Shown: positions 1-7,000 of the stretch, piece by piece
Layout: each line of letters starts with the position of its first letter
How positions within the stretch are numbered: position 1 is the first letter of the stretch
Notes under the pieces: generated by a model
Told to the model about the DNA's origin: nothing
Databases searched by the model: none
What the model saw: only the letters and a program-made list of their open reading frames with translations
Translations under genes and position numbers: made by a program
Origin: an uncultured Anaerocolumna sp.
Lineage (GTDB): Bacteria; Bacillota; Clostridia; Lachnospirales; Lachnospiraceae
Assembly: GCA_937901695.1 (NCBI GenBank)
Contig: CALDJN010000353.1
Location: 1-7,152 of the forward strand
Reading direction: 5' to 3'
Length of the DNA: 7,152 bases

Positions 1-87
1 GTACTTAACGTTTACTAAAGCATTTTGTAAGTCCTTAAAGGGTATACCTTAAAGGACTTACAAAATGCTTTAGTAAACGTTAAGTAC
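1..87. repeat. Long, near-perfect inverted repeat (hairpin) at the left edge
   Basis: Bases 1-36 are the exact reverse complement of 52-87. After one A/A mismatch (37/51) the stem continues for four pairs (38-41 with 47-50) around a 5-nt loop (42-46). No T-tract follows, so it is not a normal intrinsic terminator. The right arm lies in the open frame of the downstream membrane-protein gene and reads as plausible protein (…LKDLQNALVNVKYSY…), while the left arm is simply its reverse complement. Base 1 is already paired, so the arms may extend beyond the window. A fold-back chimera at a contig end is the simplest explanation; a genuine inverted duplication is the alternative. Confidence 0.93.
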
Positions 88-99
88 TCTTATCTTCTA

Positions 100-1014
100 T
101 TGGGAATCGGCATGATGTTTATCTTTATCTCCTGTGAAGCAGTAAATATCTGTCTTATACTGAAAACACTGAAGTCTAACATACCTTTTTTCAGATGTTT
201 TGAATATTCTAACATTGGTTTTTACTTCAGTGCTATTACTCCTTCTTCCAGTGGAGGACAGCCTGCTCAAGTTTACTATATGAAACGGGATAAAATTCCT
301 ATCGTAGAATCCTCTATCACAATATTTTTTATTGTATATGTCTATCAGATAGCCATGATTCTGGTAGGCATTATTATGTCTTTACTTCGTTTTTCTGAAG
401 CAGTTTATTTTATAGGTAAACTGCGTTATTTATTTATATATGGTATTGTGATGAATACAGGCGCAATCTTTATATTTTTTTCACTTATGTACTCAAAGAA
501 ATTAGCACCCTCTATTGCAACATTTATCTTAAAAGCAGGAAATAAATTAGGGCTGATAAAGAAAGTAGAGGAAACCAAAAATAAATTTGATGAAAGCCTC
601 AAATCCTATCATAAAAAAGCTATGATATTAAAGGCACATCCCCTATTGTTTTTTAAAATATTGTTTGTTACCATAATACAAATGTTAGCTTTAAATTCCA
701 TACCTTATCTGGTATACTGTAGTATGGGATATAAAGCAAAGGGTATCTTAGATATGATTACCTGCCAGTCTCTACTGACGATTTCTGTTTCGGCAGTTCC
801 TCTGCCTGGTGCAGAAGGAGTTACCCAAGGTGGTTTTTTACAGATATTTGATGCATATTTTCCACAGAACATGTTAACTTATGCCATGTTGATTCATCGG
901 GTCATAAGCTTTTATATACCTTTATTATTAAGTTTTATGATATATATTTTTACACACATTAGAACTACGAAACAGTCTGTCCGAGGTGATATTCGTGAAG
1001 GAAAACAAAATTAA
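100..1014 (+). CDS. Lysylphosphatidylglycerol synthase/flippase-type (YbhN/UPF0104 family) membrane protein, 5'-truncated
   Basis: Polytopic membrane protein resembling the transmembrane domain family that includes the MprF flippase domain and YbhN (PF03706 type). Numbering from the TTG at 100, hydrophobic segments lie near residues 1-24, 72-95, 108-132, 183-206 and 258-286. Two family-typical loops are visible: a Gly/Ser-rich turn followed by QPAQVYYMKR (about 49-63), and PLPGAEGVTQGGFLQIF (about 234-250), matching the usual 'P.PGG.G..EGGF' element. Residues 133-180 form a charged, probably cytoplasmic loop. No ribosome binding site precedes 100 or the ATG at 112. The frame stays open back to 31 with no start codon, and those codons read like family sequence, so the true start and first membrane helix are probably lost at the palindrome. 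The 3' end overlaps the response regulator gene by 20 nt. The substrate cannot be deduced; lipid or polyprenyl-linked lipid handling is an inference from the family. Confidence 0.8.
   Translation: MGIGMMFIFISCEAVNICLILKTLKSNIPFFRCFEYSNIGFYFSAITPSSSGGQPAQVYYMKRDKIPIVESSITIFFIVYVYQIAMILVGIIMSLLRFSEAVYFIGKLRYLFIYGIVMNTGAIFIFFSLMYSKKLAPSIATFILKAGNKLGLIKKVEETKNKFDESLKSYHKKAMILKAHPLLFFKILFVTIIQMLALNSIPYLVYCSMGYKAKGILDMITCQSLLTISVSAVPLPGAEGVTQGGFLQIFDAYFPQNMLTYAMLIHRVISFYIPLLLSFMIYIFTHIRTTKQSVRGDIREGKQN
983..988 (+). promoter_or_regulatory. Ribosome binding site that sets the response-regulator start
   Basis: GAGGTG (followed by AT) matches the anti-Shine-Dalgarno sequence and ends 6 nt before the GTG at 995. 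The GTG at 986 is part of this site and so is unlikely to be the start. The site lies inside the last codons of the upstream membrane-protein gene, implying translational coupling. Confidence 0.75.
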
Positions 1015-1711
1015 TATCTTAGTTGCAGATGATGATGCTGATATTCGTGAAATACTTGAAATCCTTCTAAAAGGAGAAGGATTTGATGTTATTATGGCTT
1101 CCGACGGAAAAAAGGCAATCGAATTAGTTGACGAAAACATTGATTTAATTATTCTTGATGTGGCAATGCCGGAGAAAAATGGTTTTCAGGTATGTAAAGA
1201 AATCCGTAATATGTCCATTGCACCTATTTTATTTTTAACTGCAAAAGGCTTGGAATCAGATAAAGCAATTGGCTTTTCAGCAGGTGGAGATGATTACCTT
1301 GTGAAACCCTTTTCTAATGCTGAACTGATATTTCGGGTAAAAGCTTTGCTGCGGCGTTGTTATCATTATCAGCCCGTTAAAAAGGAAAAGAAAAATGTTT
1401 ATAAAGTAGATAATATTGTTATGGATGATAATAAGAAAAGCGTAACTGTAGATAATGTTCCAATCACATTAACTCCAATTGAATATGACATATTAAATTT
1501 AATGATGAGATATCCAAATAAGGTTTTTTCCGTGCAGAATCTCTACGAGTCCATATGGAGCCAGGATTATTCTTATTTAGATAATAACACGATTGTTGTC
1601 CATATCAGTAATCTAAGAAAAAAGATAGAGAAAGATCCAAAAAATCCACAAAACTTAAAAAGTATGTGGGGAAGAGGGTACTATGTGGGTGAATCGAATA
1701 AAATCTTCTAA
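995..1711 (+). CDS. OmpR/VanR-type response regulator, receiver plus winged-helix DNA-binding domain
   Basis: Cytoplasmic transcription factor activated by phosphotransfer from the kinase encoded next. Numbering from the GTG at 995 (238 aa, a normal OmpR-family length), the receiver domain (about 4-120) has the acidic triad D12-D13-D14, the phosphoacceptor D55 in LIILDVAMP, the switch residue T82 and the invariant K104 in LVKPF. The C-terminal winged helix (about 130-232) shows LTPIEYDILNLM, the NNTIVVHISNLRKKI recognition-helix region and the WGRGYYV wing, much like VanR and related clostridial regulators. The start at 995 is preferred over 986 because a strong ribosome binding site lies at 983-988. 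The gene overlaps its upstream neighbour by 20 nt and the kinase gene by 29 nt, so all three are probably co-transcribed and coupled. Target genes and signal are unknown; autoregulation of the operon is typical for the family but cannot be checked because the upstream promoter is outside the window. Confidence 0.95.
   Translation: MKENKINILVADDDADIREILEILLKGEGFDVIMASDGKKAIELVDENIDLIILDVAMPEKNGFQVCKEIRNMSIAPILFLTAKGLESDKAIGFSAGGDDYLVKPFSNAELIFRVKALLRRCYHYQPVKKEKKNVYKVDNIVMDDNKKSVTVDNVPITLTPIEYDILNLMMRYPNKVFSVQNLYESIWSQDYSYLDNNTIVVHISNLRKKIEKDPKNPQNLKSMWGRGYYVGESNKIF
1674..1678 (+). promoter_or_regulatory. Ribosome binding site for the sensor kinase gene
   Basis: GAGGG lies 4 nt before the ATG at 1683, within the last codons of the response regulator gene. 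The spacing is slightly short; the in-frame GTG at 1689, 10 nt away, is a possible alternative start. Either choice leaves the kinase overlapping the regulator. Confidence 0.5.
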
Positions 1712-3000
1712 ATTAGAATTGAAACTAATGCTTAAAGTTGCCTCATCAGGCGCTGTATGCATTCTTATTTATATATTGTTGATTAATCTTACCTTCTATT
1801 ATATAGATCATATGAATGTGGATTCTGAAGTGTACAAAGATAAAATCTTAAGCACAAGTGAGGATTTTCAGAATTACGTAACAGAAAACAACGTATCAAT
1901 CAAGGATATTGGTGCAATAAAAGCCTGGGATAAGAAACAAAACTTAACCCATATTAAACTGGTTGAAAATAATAAAGTAGTTTATGATTCATTAGACTAT
2001 ATTACCCGAATTACTCCAAAAGTATCCTATATTTATTATGAGCCTGCCAAAAATCCATATCAGGTGATATCCTTCAGTGATGGAGAAGCCAGCTTATACA
2101 TTACTATTTTATATAAGCAGCGGATTGAGCAAAGGATGGATTATATTATCGGTATCTTTTGTGTTCTATTATTTTTTATCTCTATATTTAGCGAATTTAA
2201 GAAACTTGTAAAAGATATATTAGAAATTAAAAAGGGAATACAGATTCTGGAAGGTGGTAATTTAACCTTTGAAATCCAGTCAAAAAGAAAAGACGAAATT
2301 ACAGATTTAGTTAATTCCATCAACCGTATGAGTAAGGAATTAGACTTCCAGAGAAAAGAAGAAGAAATACTAAAGCAAAAAAACTATGATTTAGTTACAT
2401 CAATCTCCCATGATATCCGGACCCCACTAACTACAGTAAACAGTTATATCGATTTAATAATAGAACGAAAATACTCTGATGCTAAAGAGCTAAATCGATT
2501 TCTGACAAAAATAAAGGAAAAATCCATTCAACGACTTGACCGATAATCTTTTTTCTCATTTTCTAAATCAGAATAAAGATTATACGTATAATTTTGAGAC
2601 CATTATTGGAAATGAATTCATCCGATATTTACTTAGCAGCATGGAAGAAAGCTTAAAAGATAAAGGATACCAGGTAACTATAGAATTGGATTTAAAAGAT
2701 GACTTTTTCCTAAAGGTAGATGTCATGCAGATTGAAAGAGTATTTAATAATTTGGAAGGCAATCTTATTAAATATGCCCGAAAAAGTAATCCTATAATTT
2801 ATACTGCTTCTCTCGCCAATAACATGCTTTATATAACCGGCAAAAATTATATCCTAAAGAATAACTCTCTTGACAGTCATGGTGTTGGAATAATCAATTG
2901 TCAGGAAATTATAAAACTGCACTCAGGAGAAATGAGAACCTTTATTGAGGACGAGAGTTATCATGTAGTTATCACACTCCCGGTTTATCTATTCCCATAG
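1683..3000 (+). pseudogene. Sensor histidine kinase (VanS-like), disrupted by a frameshift
   Basis: Membrane histidine kinase partner of the preceding regulator. The first piece (1683-2546, 287 aa) has a membrane helix at about 18-41, an extracytoplasmic sensor region at about 42-150, a second helix at about 153-170, a HAMP linker (about 171-225) and the H-box SHDIRTPLT with phospho-acceptor H243. It stops at TAA 2544-2546 within the second dimerisation helix. The frame at +1, readable from 2536 to 3000, continues immediately with LTDNLFSHF and then the ATPase domain: an N-box (IERVFNNLEGNLIKYA) and a glycine motif (HGVGIINCQEIIKLHSGE), ending in VVITLPV. The TTG at 2536 has no ribosome binding site and would start in mid-helix, so it is not a separate gene. 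Together the pieces give about 440 aa, normal for the family. The family pattern RLxxL[TI]D is best restored by assuming 8 missing nucleotides; a 2-nt loss, a 1-nt gain or a sequencing error also fits the frame. Confidence 0.88.
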
Positions 3001-3010
3001 GCTGTAAACT

Positions 3011-3043
3011 GCCTGGTATAAAAACTCGCTTTTTATACCAGGC
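3011..3043 (+). terminator. Intrinsic terminator of the flippase-like/two-component operon
   Basis: A perfect 14-bp stem (3011-3024 with 3030-3043, GCCTGGTAT followed by five A, and its complement) encloses the 5-nt loop CTCGC. It begins 10 nt after the kinase stop codon and is followed by the T-rich ATATTTTGATTTG. The A-run on the 5' side makes some activity on the opposite strand possible. Confidence 0.85.
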
Positions 3044-3326
3044 ATATTTTGATTTGCTCTATGGTTATTATATGACGATAAGTATTAATAAGTTCTTCAG
3101 GCTATACCGTGATACCTTTTTCTTGTTACTTATAAAAACTAATTTTTCCAATTGCTAATTTTATGCGCCAAAAAATCTTATAATTCGACAAATCCTTATT
3201 AACATAATATTAATTTTGTGATATAATCCTCTTTAGCATGTTCCTTCTATCCATTCTATTCATTTTCATTTTTCTAGCCATTAAATAAAAATAAATAAAT
3301 TTGAAGGTATCATGCTGTTTTAATTT
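3044..3326. other. AT-rich intergenic stretch without a recognisable gene
   Basis: No open frame with a ribosome binding site and credible protein was found on either strand. The only clear signal is the promoter at 3199-3227. Bases 3240-3280 are pyrimidine-rich (repeated TTC/ATTC-like words), and 3282-3300 is an A/T run. A GAAGG followed by ATG CTG TTT TAA at 3303-3323 would encode only three residues. Confidence 0.6.
3199..3227 (+). promoter_or_regulatory. Sigma-A-type promoter pointing into the tandem-repeat array
   Basis: TTAACA (3199-3204) and a consensus TATAAT (3222-3227) are separated by exactly 17 nt, and TG at 3219-3220 gives an extended -10. Transcription would begin near 3234 and run into the 11-nt array, with no gene downstream on this strand. 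Such motifs can occur by chance in AT-rich DNA, but full -10 consensus, good spacing and the extended TG together are better than expected background. Confidence 0.6.
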
Positions 3327-3657
3327 CTAGCTTATATCTAGCTTTTGTCCGACTTATATCTAACTTTAGCCTAACTTATATCTAGCTTTTGTCTGACTTA
3401 TTCCTAACTTTTGCCTGACTTATATCTAGCTTTTGTCTCGTTTATATCTAGCTTTTGTCTGGTTCTTGTCTGCCTTTTGTCTGCCTTTTGTCTCGTTCTT
3501 GGTCTGCCTTTTGTCTGCCTTTTGTCTGCCTTTTGTCTCGTTCTTGTCTGCCTTTTGTCTCGTTCTTGTCTGCCTTTTGTCTGCCTTTTGTCTGCCTTTT
3601 GTCTCGTTCTTGTCTGCCTTTTGTATGCCTTTTGTCTGACTTTTATCTGCCTTTTAT
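3327..3657. repeat. 11-nt tandem repeat array, 30 units
   Basis: Thirty head-to-tail units cover the interval, all 11 nt except one of 12 (3492-3503, extra G). The core unit is CTGCCTTTTGT, interspersed with a second type, CTCGTTCTTGT. The left third (3327-3458) is more diverged and alternates units ending CTTATAT with units mostly ending CTTTTGT. The right edge decays to CTGACTTTTAT and CTGCCTTTTAT. The plus strand is strongly pyrimidine-rich and the minus strand purine-rich (ACAAAAGGCAG). Because the core units contain no stop triplet in any frame, several frames stay open on both strands, giving low-complexity Leu/Cys/Phe- or Lys/Arg/Gln/Thr-rich translations without ribosome binding sites. 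I do not recognise the repeat family. Confidence 0.95.
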
Positions 3658-3683
3658 ATATAAATTTCATTGAGCATGTACAA
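3655..3683 (-). promoter_or_regulatory. Possible minus-strand promoter entering the repeat array
   Basis: On the minus strand TTGTAC (3683-3678) and TATATA (3660-3655) are 17 nt apart and would drive transcription leftward through the purine-rich strand of the array. The surroundings are very AT-rich and neither hexamer is perfect, so this is a weak candidate. Confidence 0.25.
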
Positions 3684-3721
3684 ATTTCCACTTACTATTT
3701 GAAATTAACCTTTTTATATAA

Positions 3722-3786
3722 AAAGACCCCATGTAAAATATAGGTTTATGGATTCATTAAATTCCTATACCTTACATAGAGTCTTT
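3722..3786. repeat. Imperfect inverted repeat / hairpin
   Basis: AAAGAC (3722-3727) pairs with GTCTTT (3781-3786), ATGTAA (3731-3736) with TTACAT (3772-3777), and TATAGG (3739-3744) with CCTATA (3764-3769), with small internal loops and a few further pairs near the apex. ATTTT follows on the right, and an A/T palindrome (3710-3725) overlaps the left end. It could stop transcription leaving the repeat array, or be a decayed mobile repeat; neither is established. Confidence 0.5.
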
Positions 3787-3805
3787 ATTTTAAAAAGTGG
3801 CTATT

Positions 3806-3915
3806 GAAAAATTGTCATTCTGAGCCTGAAGGGCGAAGAATCTCATTTAGATAATAAGATTCTTCCATCATAGAATTCAGCATAGCTGAATTTGCGCTCA
3901 GAATGTCAAATTTCT
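3806..3915. repeat. Palindromic intergenic repeat (MITE-like) with nested hairpins
   Basis: The ends are inverted: ATTCTGAGC (3817-3825) matches GCTCAGAAT (3896-3904), with weaker complementarity extending outward to about 3797 and 3930. Inside are two perfect hairpins: GAAGAATCT (3835-3843) with AGATTCTTC (3857-3865), and AATTCAGC (3874-3881) with GCTGAATT (3885-3892) around a 3-nt loop. The whole folds as a three-stem cloverleaf. The words CATTCTGAGC and GAAGAATCT are, from memory, typical of a palindromic repeat scattered between genes in many clostridia and other bacteria. No transposase or coding capacity is present. Target-site duplications are not obvious. Confidence 0.7.
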
Positions 3916-4007
3916 ATTTTACAACAACCCTTGGTACGAACTTCCGGGTGAAAACATCCACACACCTTTTCTCGTTCTTTCATATATCTTTTTTAATAAA
4001 ACAAACT

Positions 4008-4032
4008 GTTATATACAATGAAATGTATGAAC
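4008..4032 (-). terminator. Possible weak terminator of nifJ
   Basis: Read on the minus strand just after the nifJ stop, GTTCATACA and TGTATATAAC can pair around TTTCAT with a small bulge, and the following AGTTTGTTTTATT is T-rich. The stem is short and AT-rich, so termination may instead depend on the larger hairpins further on. Confidence 0.35.
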
Positions 4033-4036
4033 ATTT

Positions 4037-7000
4037 TTATTTATATAGCTCTACCAGCTTTAATAGGTGTTCATAACGTTCCTGTGCAGCTTTCTCAGAA
4101 TCACTATATAGTTTTTCTGCACGTTCAGGGAAAGAACGTTGTAAACGGCTATAACGTGTTTCGTTATTTAAGAATTCTTTATAGGTTCCATCCCCTGGTT
4201 TAGAAGCCAATGTAAATGGATTCTTTCCTTCTGCTTTAAGAGCAGGATTGAAGGAGAATAGGTTCCAATATCCAGCTTTAACAGCAGCTTTCATTTCATC
4301 CTGGCAGTGGTTCATACCACCCTTGATTCCGTGAAGTTCACAAGGTGCATATCCAATGATTAAAGATGGTCCGTTATAAGCTTCTGCTTCAGCAATAACC
4401 TTAACAGTCTGTGCTGGGTTAGCACCAAGAGCAACCTGTGCTACATATACATAGCCATAGCTCATAGCGATTTCAGCAAGGCTCTTCTTTCCAATCTCTT
4501 TACCAGCAGCAGCAAACTGGCAAACTTCACCGATATTAGAAGCTTTCGATGCCTGTCCGCCTGTATTAGAGTACATTTCTGTATCGAATACCATAACGTT
4601 TACGTTCTCTCCGGAAGCAAGTACATGGTCAAGTCCACCGAATCCGATATCATATGCCCATCCATCACCACCAAGAATCCATACGGATTTCTTAGCAAGA
4701 TATTGTTTCTTTTCAAGAACTTCTTTAGAAAGTTCACATCCTGCAGCAGCAGATTTTTCAAGTTCAGCGATTAGGGCATCTGTGGCTGGTGTGTTTTCTG
4801 TAGTATTTTCCTTTGTTTCCATAAACTTAGCTATAGCAGCTTTTAATTCAGCGGATGCTTTTTCAGAAGCAGCAATCTTCTCAAGCTTGGCAATAACCTG
4901 CTCACGAAGAGTCTTCTGTCCAAGATACATACCAAATCCATGCTCTGCATTGTCTTCGAATAAGGAGTTAGCCCATGCTGGACCCTTCTTGGAATCTTTA
5001 TTTACTGTATATGGACAAGTTGCAGCAGGACCGCCCCAGATAGAAGAACATCCTGTAGCATTAGATATATACATTTGCTCACCAAAAAGCTGTGTAATTA
5101 AACGAGCATAAGATGTTTCAGCACATCCTGCGCAGCTTCCTGAGAACTCAAGAAGTGGTTGATTAAACTGAGAGCCTTTAACTGTAGTATCCGCTGGCAT
5201 TCCAGGTTTCTTGCCTACATTAGCAACTAAATAGTTAAATACTGGCTGTTCTTCTGCCTGAGATTCTTGAGGAACCATAGTAATAGCCTTAGTAGGACAA
5301 ACGGTAATACATTCACCACATCCCATACAATCTAAAGGAGATACGCTCATTGTGTACTTGTACTCGCCAGCCTTAGGCTTTGTATCAGCAAGTTTAATGT
5401 TAGAAGGAGCTGCCTTTACTTCGTCTTCACTTAACATAAATGGACGAATAGTAGCATGTGAACATACAAATGCACATTGGTTACATTGAATACATTTTTC
5501 AGGATTCCATTCTGGTACAGATACGGCGATACCACGTTTTTCATATGCGGAAGCACCTATTTCAAACTGTCCGTCTATATGCTCTGCAAATGCAGATACA
5601 GGTAAGTTATCGCCATCCATTAAGTTAATCGGATTCATAAGTTCCTTAACCATTTTAACTGTTTTTGAAAGTCCCATAATTTCAGTTTCTGGAGCATCTG
5701 CTTCTGGATTGGACCAAGAAGCTGGAACTTCAACTTTATGAAGAGCATCTACACCAGCATCAATTGCTTTATAATTCATTTCTACTACTGCATCACCTTT
5801 TTTACCATAAGATTTCTTAGCTGCAGCTTTCATATATTCAATAGCCTTTTCAATTGGCATAACATTTGCTAATTTAAAGAATGCAGATTGAAGAATTGTA
5901 TTAGTACGTTTACCCATACCAATTTCAATTGCTTTATCAATAGCGTCGATTGTATATAATTGAATGTTATTATCAGCTATATATTTCTTAGCTGCGGCAT
6001 TCAATTTAGTACTTAATTCCTCATCTGACCATTGACAGTTAATCATGAAGATTCCACCTGGTTTAACGTCCTGAACCATCTTATATCCTTTTACAACATA
6101 GGATGGGTTATGACATGCTACAAAGTCAGCCTGATTTATGTAATATGGGCTCTTGATTGCCTTGTCACCAAAACGAAGATGAGAAATTGTAACACCACCA
6201 GTTTTCTTAGAATCATATTGGAAATATGCCTGAATGTATTTATCTGTATGGTCACCGATAATCTTAGTAGAGTTCTTGTTAGCGCCTACTGTACCATCAC
6301 CACCAAGACCCCAGAACTTGCACTCTACAGTACCTGCTGCAGATGTAATAGGAGCTGGTTTTACTTCTGGTAAGCTTAAGTTTGTAACATCATCTACGAT
6401 ACCAACTGTGAAACGTGATTTTGGAGCATCTTTCGCTAATTCTGTATATACAGCAAAAATAGAAGATGGAGGAGTATCTTTGGAACCAAGTCCATAACGT
6501 CCACCTGTAAGGATAATGTCATTCATTCCTGCTTCACGTAGAGTTACAGTAACATCAAGGTAAAGAGGATCACCTAATGCACCTGGCTCTTTTGTACGGT
6601 CAAGTACAGCTATCTTTTTAACTGTCTTAGGTAATACTTTAATAAGGCTGTTAGATACCCATGGACGATATAAACGAACTTTAACCAGTCCGACTTTTTC
6701 GCCTTTCGCTGTTAAATAATCAATAACTTCCTCAGCTACATCACAAACAGATCCCATAGCGATGATAACACGGTCAGCATCTGGAGCTCCGTAGTAGTTA
6801 AATAAATCATAATCTGTACCTAGTTTTTCATTAATCTTTGCCATGTATTTTTCAACAACAGCAGGTAATGCATCATAAGCTGTGTTACAAGCTTCACGAT
6901 GTTGGAAGAAAACGTCTCCATTTTCATGAGAACCGCGCATAGCTGGGTGTTCTGGATTTAATGCATGTTCACGGAAAGCTTTAACAGCATCCATATTGCA

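Noticed and set aside
2547..2554. Run of T bases as a programmed frameshift site joining the two kinase parts
   Set aside because: The first frame terminates at 2544-2546, before the T-run, so slippage there could not rescue the protein.
2536..3000. A separate 154-codon gene starting at TTG 2536
   Set aside because: It has no ribosome binding site, starts in the middle of a dimerisation helix and continues the kinase domain order, so it is the second part of the frameshifted kinase.
3303..3323. GAAGG followed by ATG CTG TTT TAA as a leader peptide
   Set aside because: Only three codons, no conserved regulatory hairpin and no downstream gene on this strand to regulate.
3327..3657. CRISPR array
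   Set aside because: Units are 11 nt, directly adjacent without unique spacers, and there are no cas genes in the window.
3404..3691. Basic Lys/Arg/Gln/Thr-rich protein on the minus strand
   Set aside because: Low-complexity translation of the 11-nt array from a GTG with no ribosome binding site; the other frames are equally open.
3946..3959. GGGTG-AAAA-CATCC small hairpin as a terminator
   Set aside because: Only five pairs including a wobble, and no convincing T-tract on either side.
3965..3981. Stray copy of the array units (CCTTTTCTCGTTCTTTC)
   Set aside because: It resembles the A-B junction but lacks two bases and stands alone; similarity could be chance in pyrimidine-rich DNA.
4782..5111. 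Plus-strand open frames within nifJ (also at 4018-4203, 6032-6373 and 6234-6497)
   Set aside because: These are shadows opposite a strongly conserved enzyme gene, with no ribosome binding sites or recognisable protein features.
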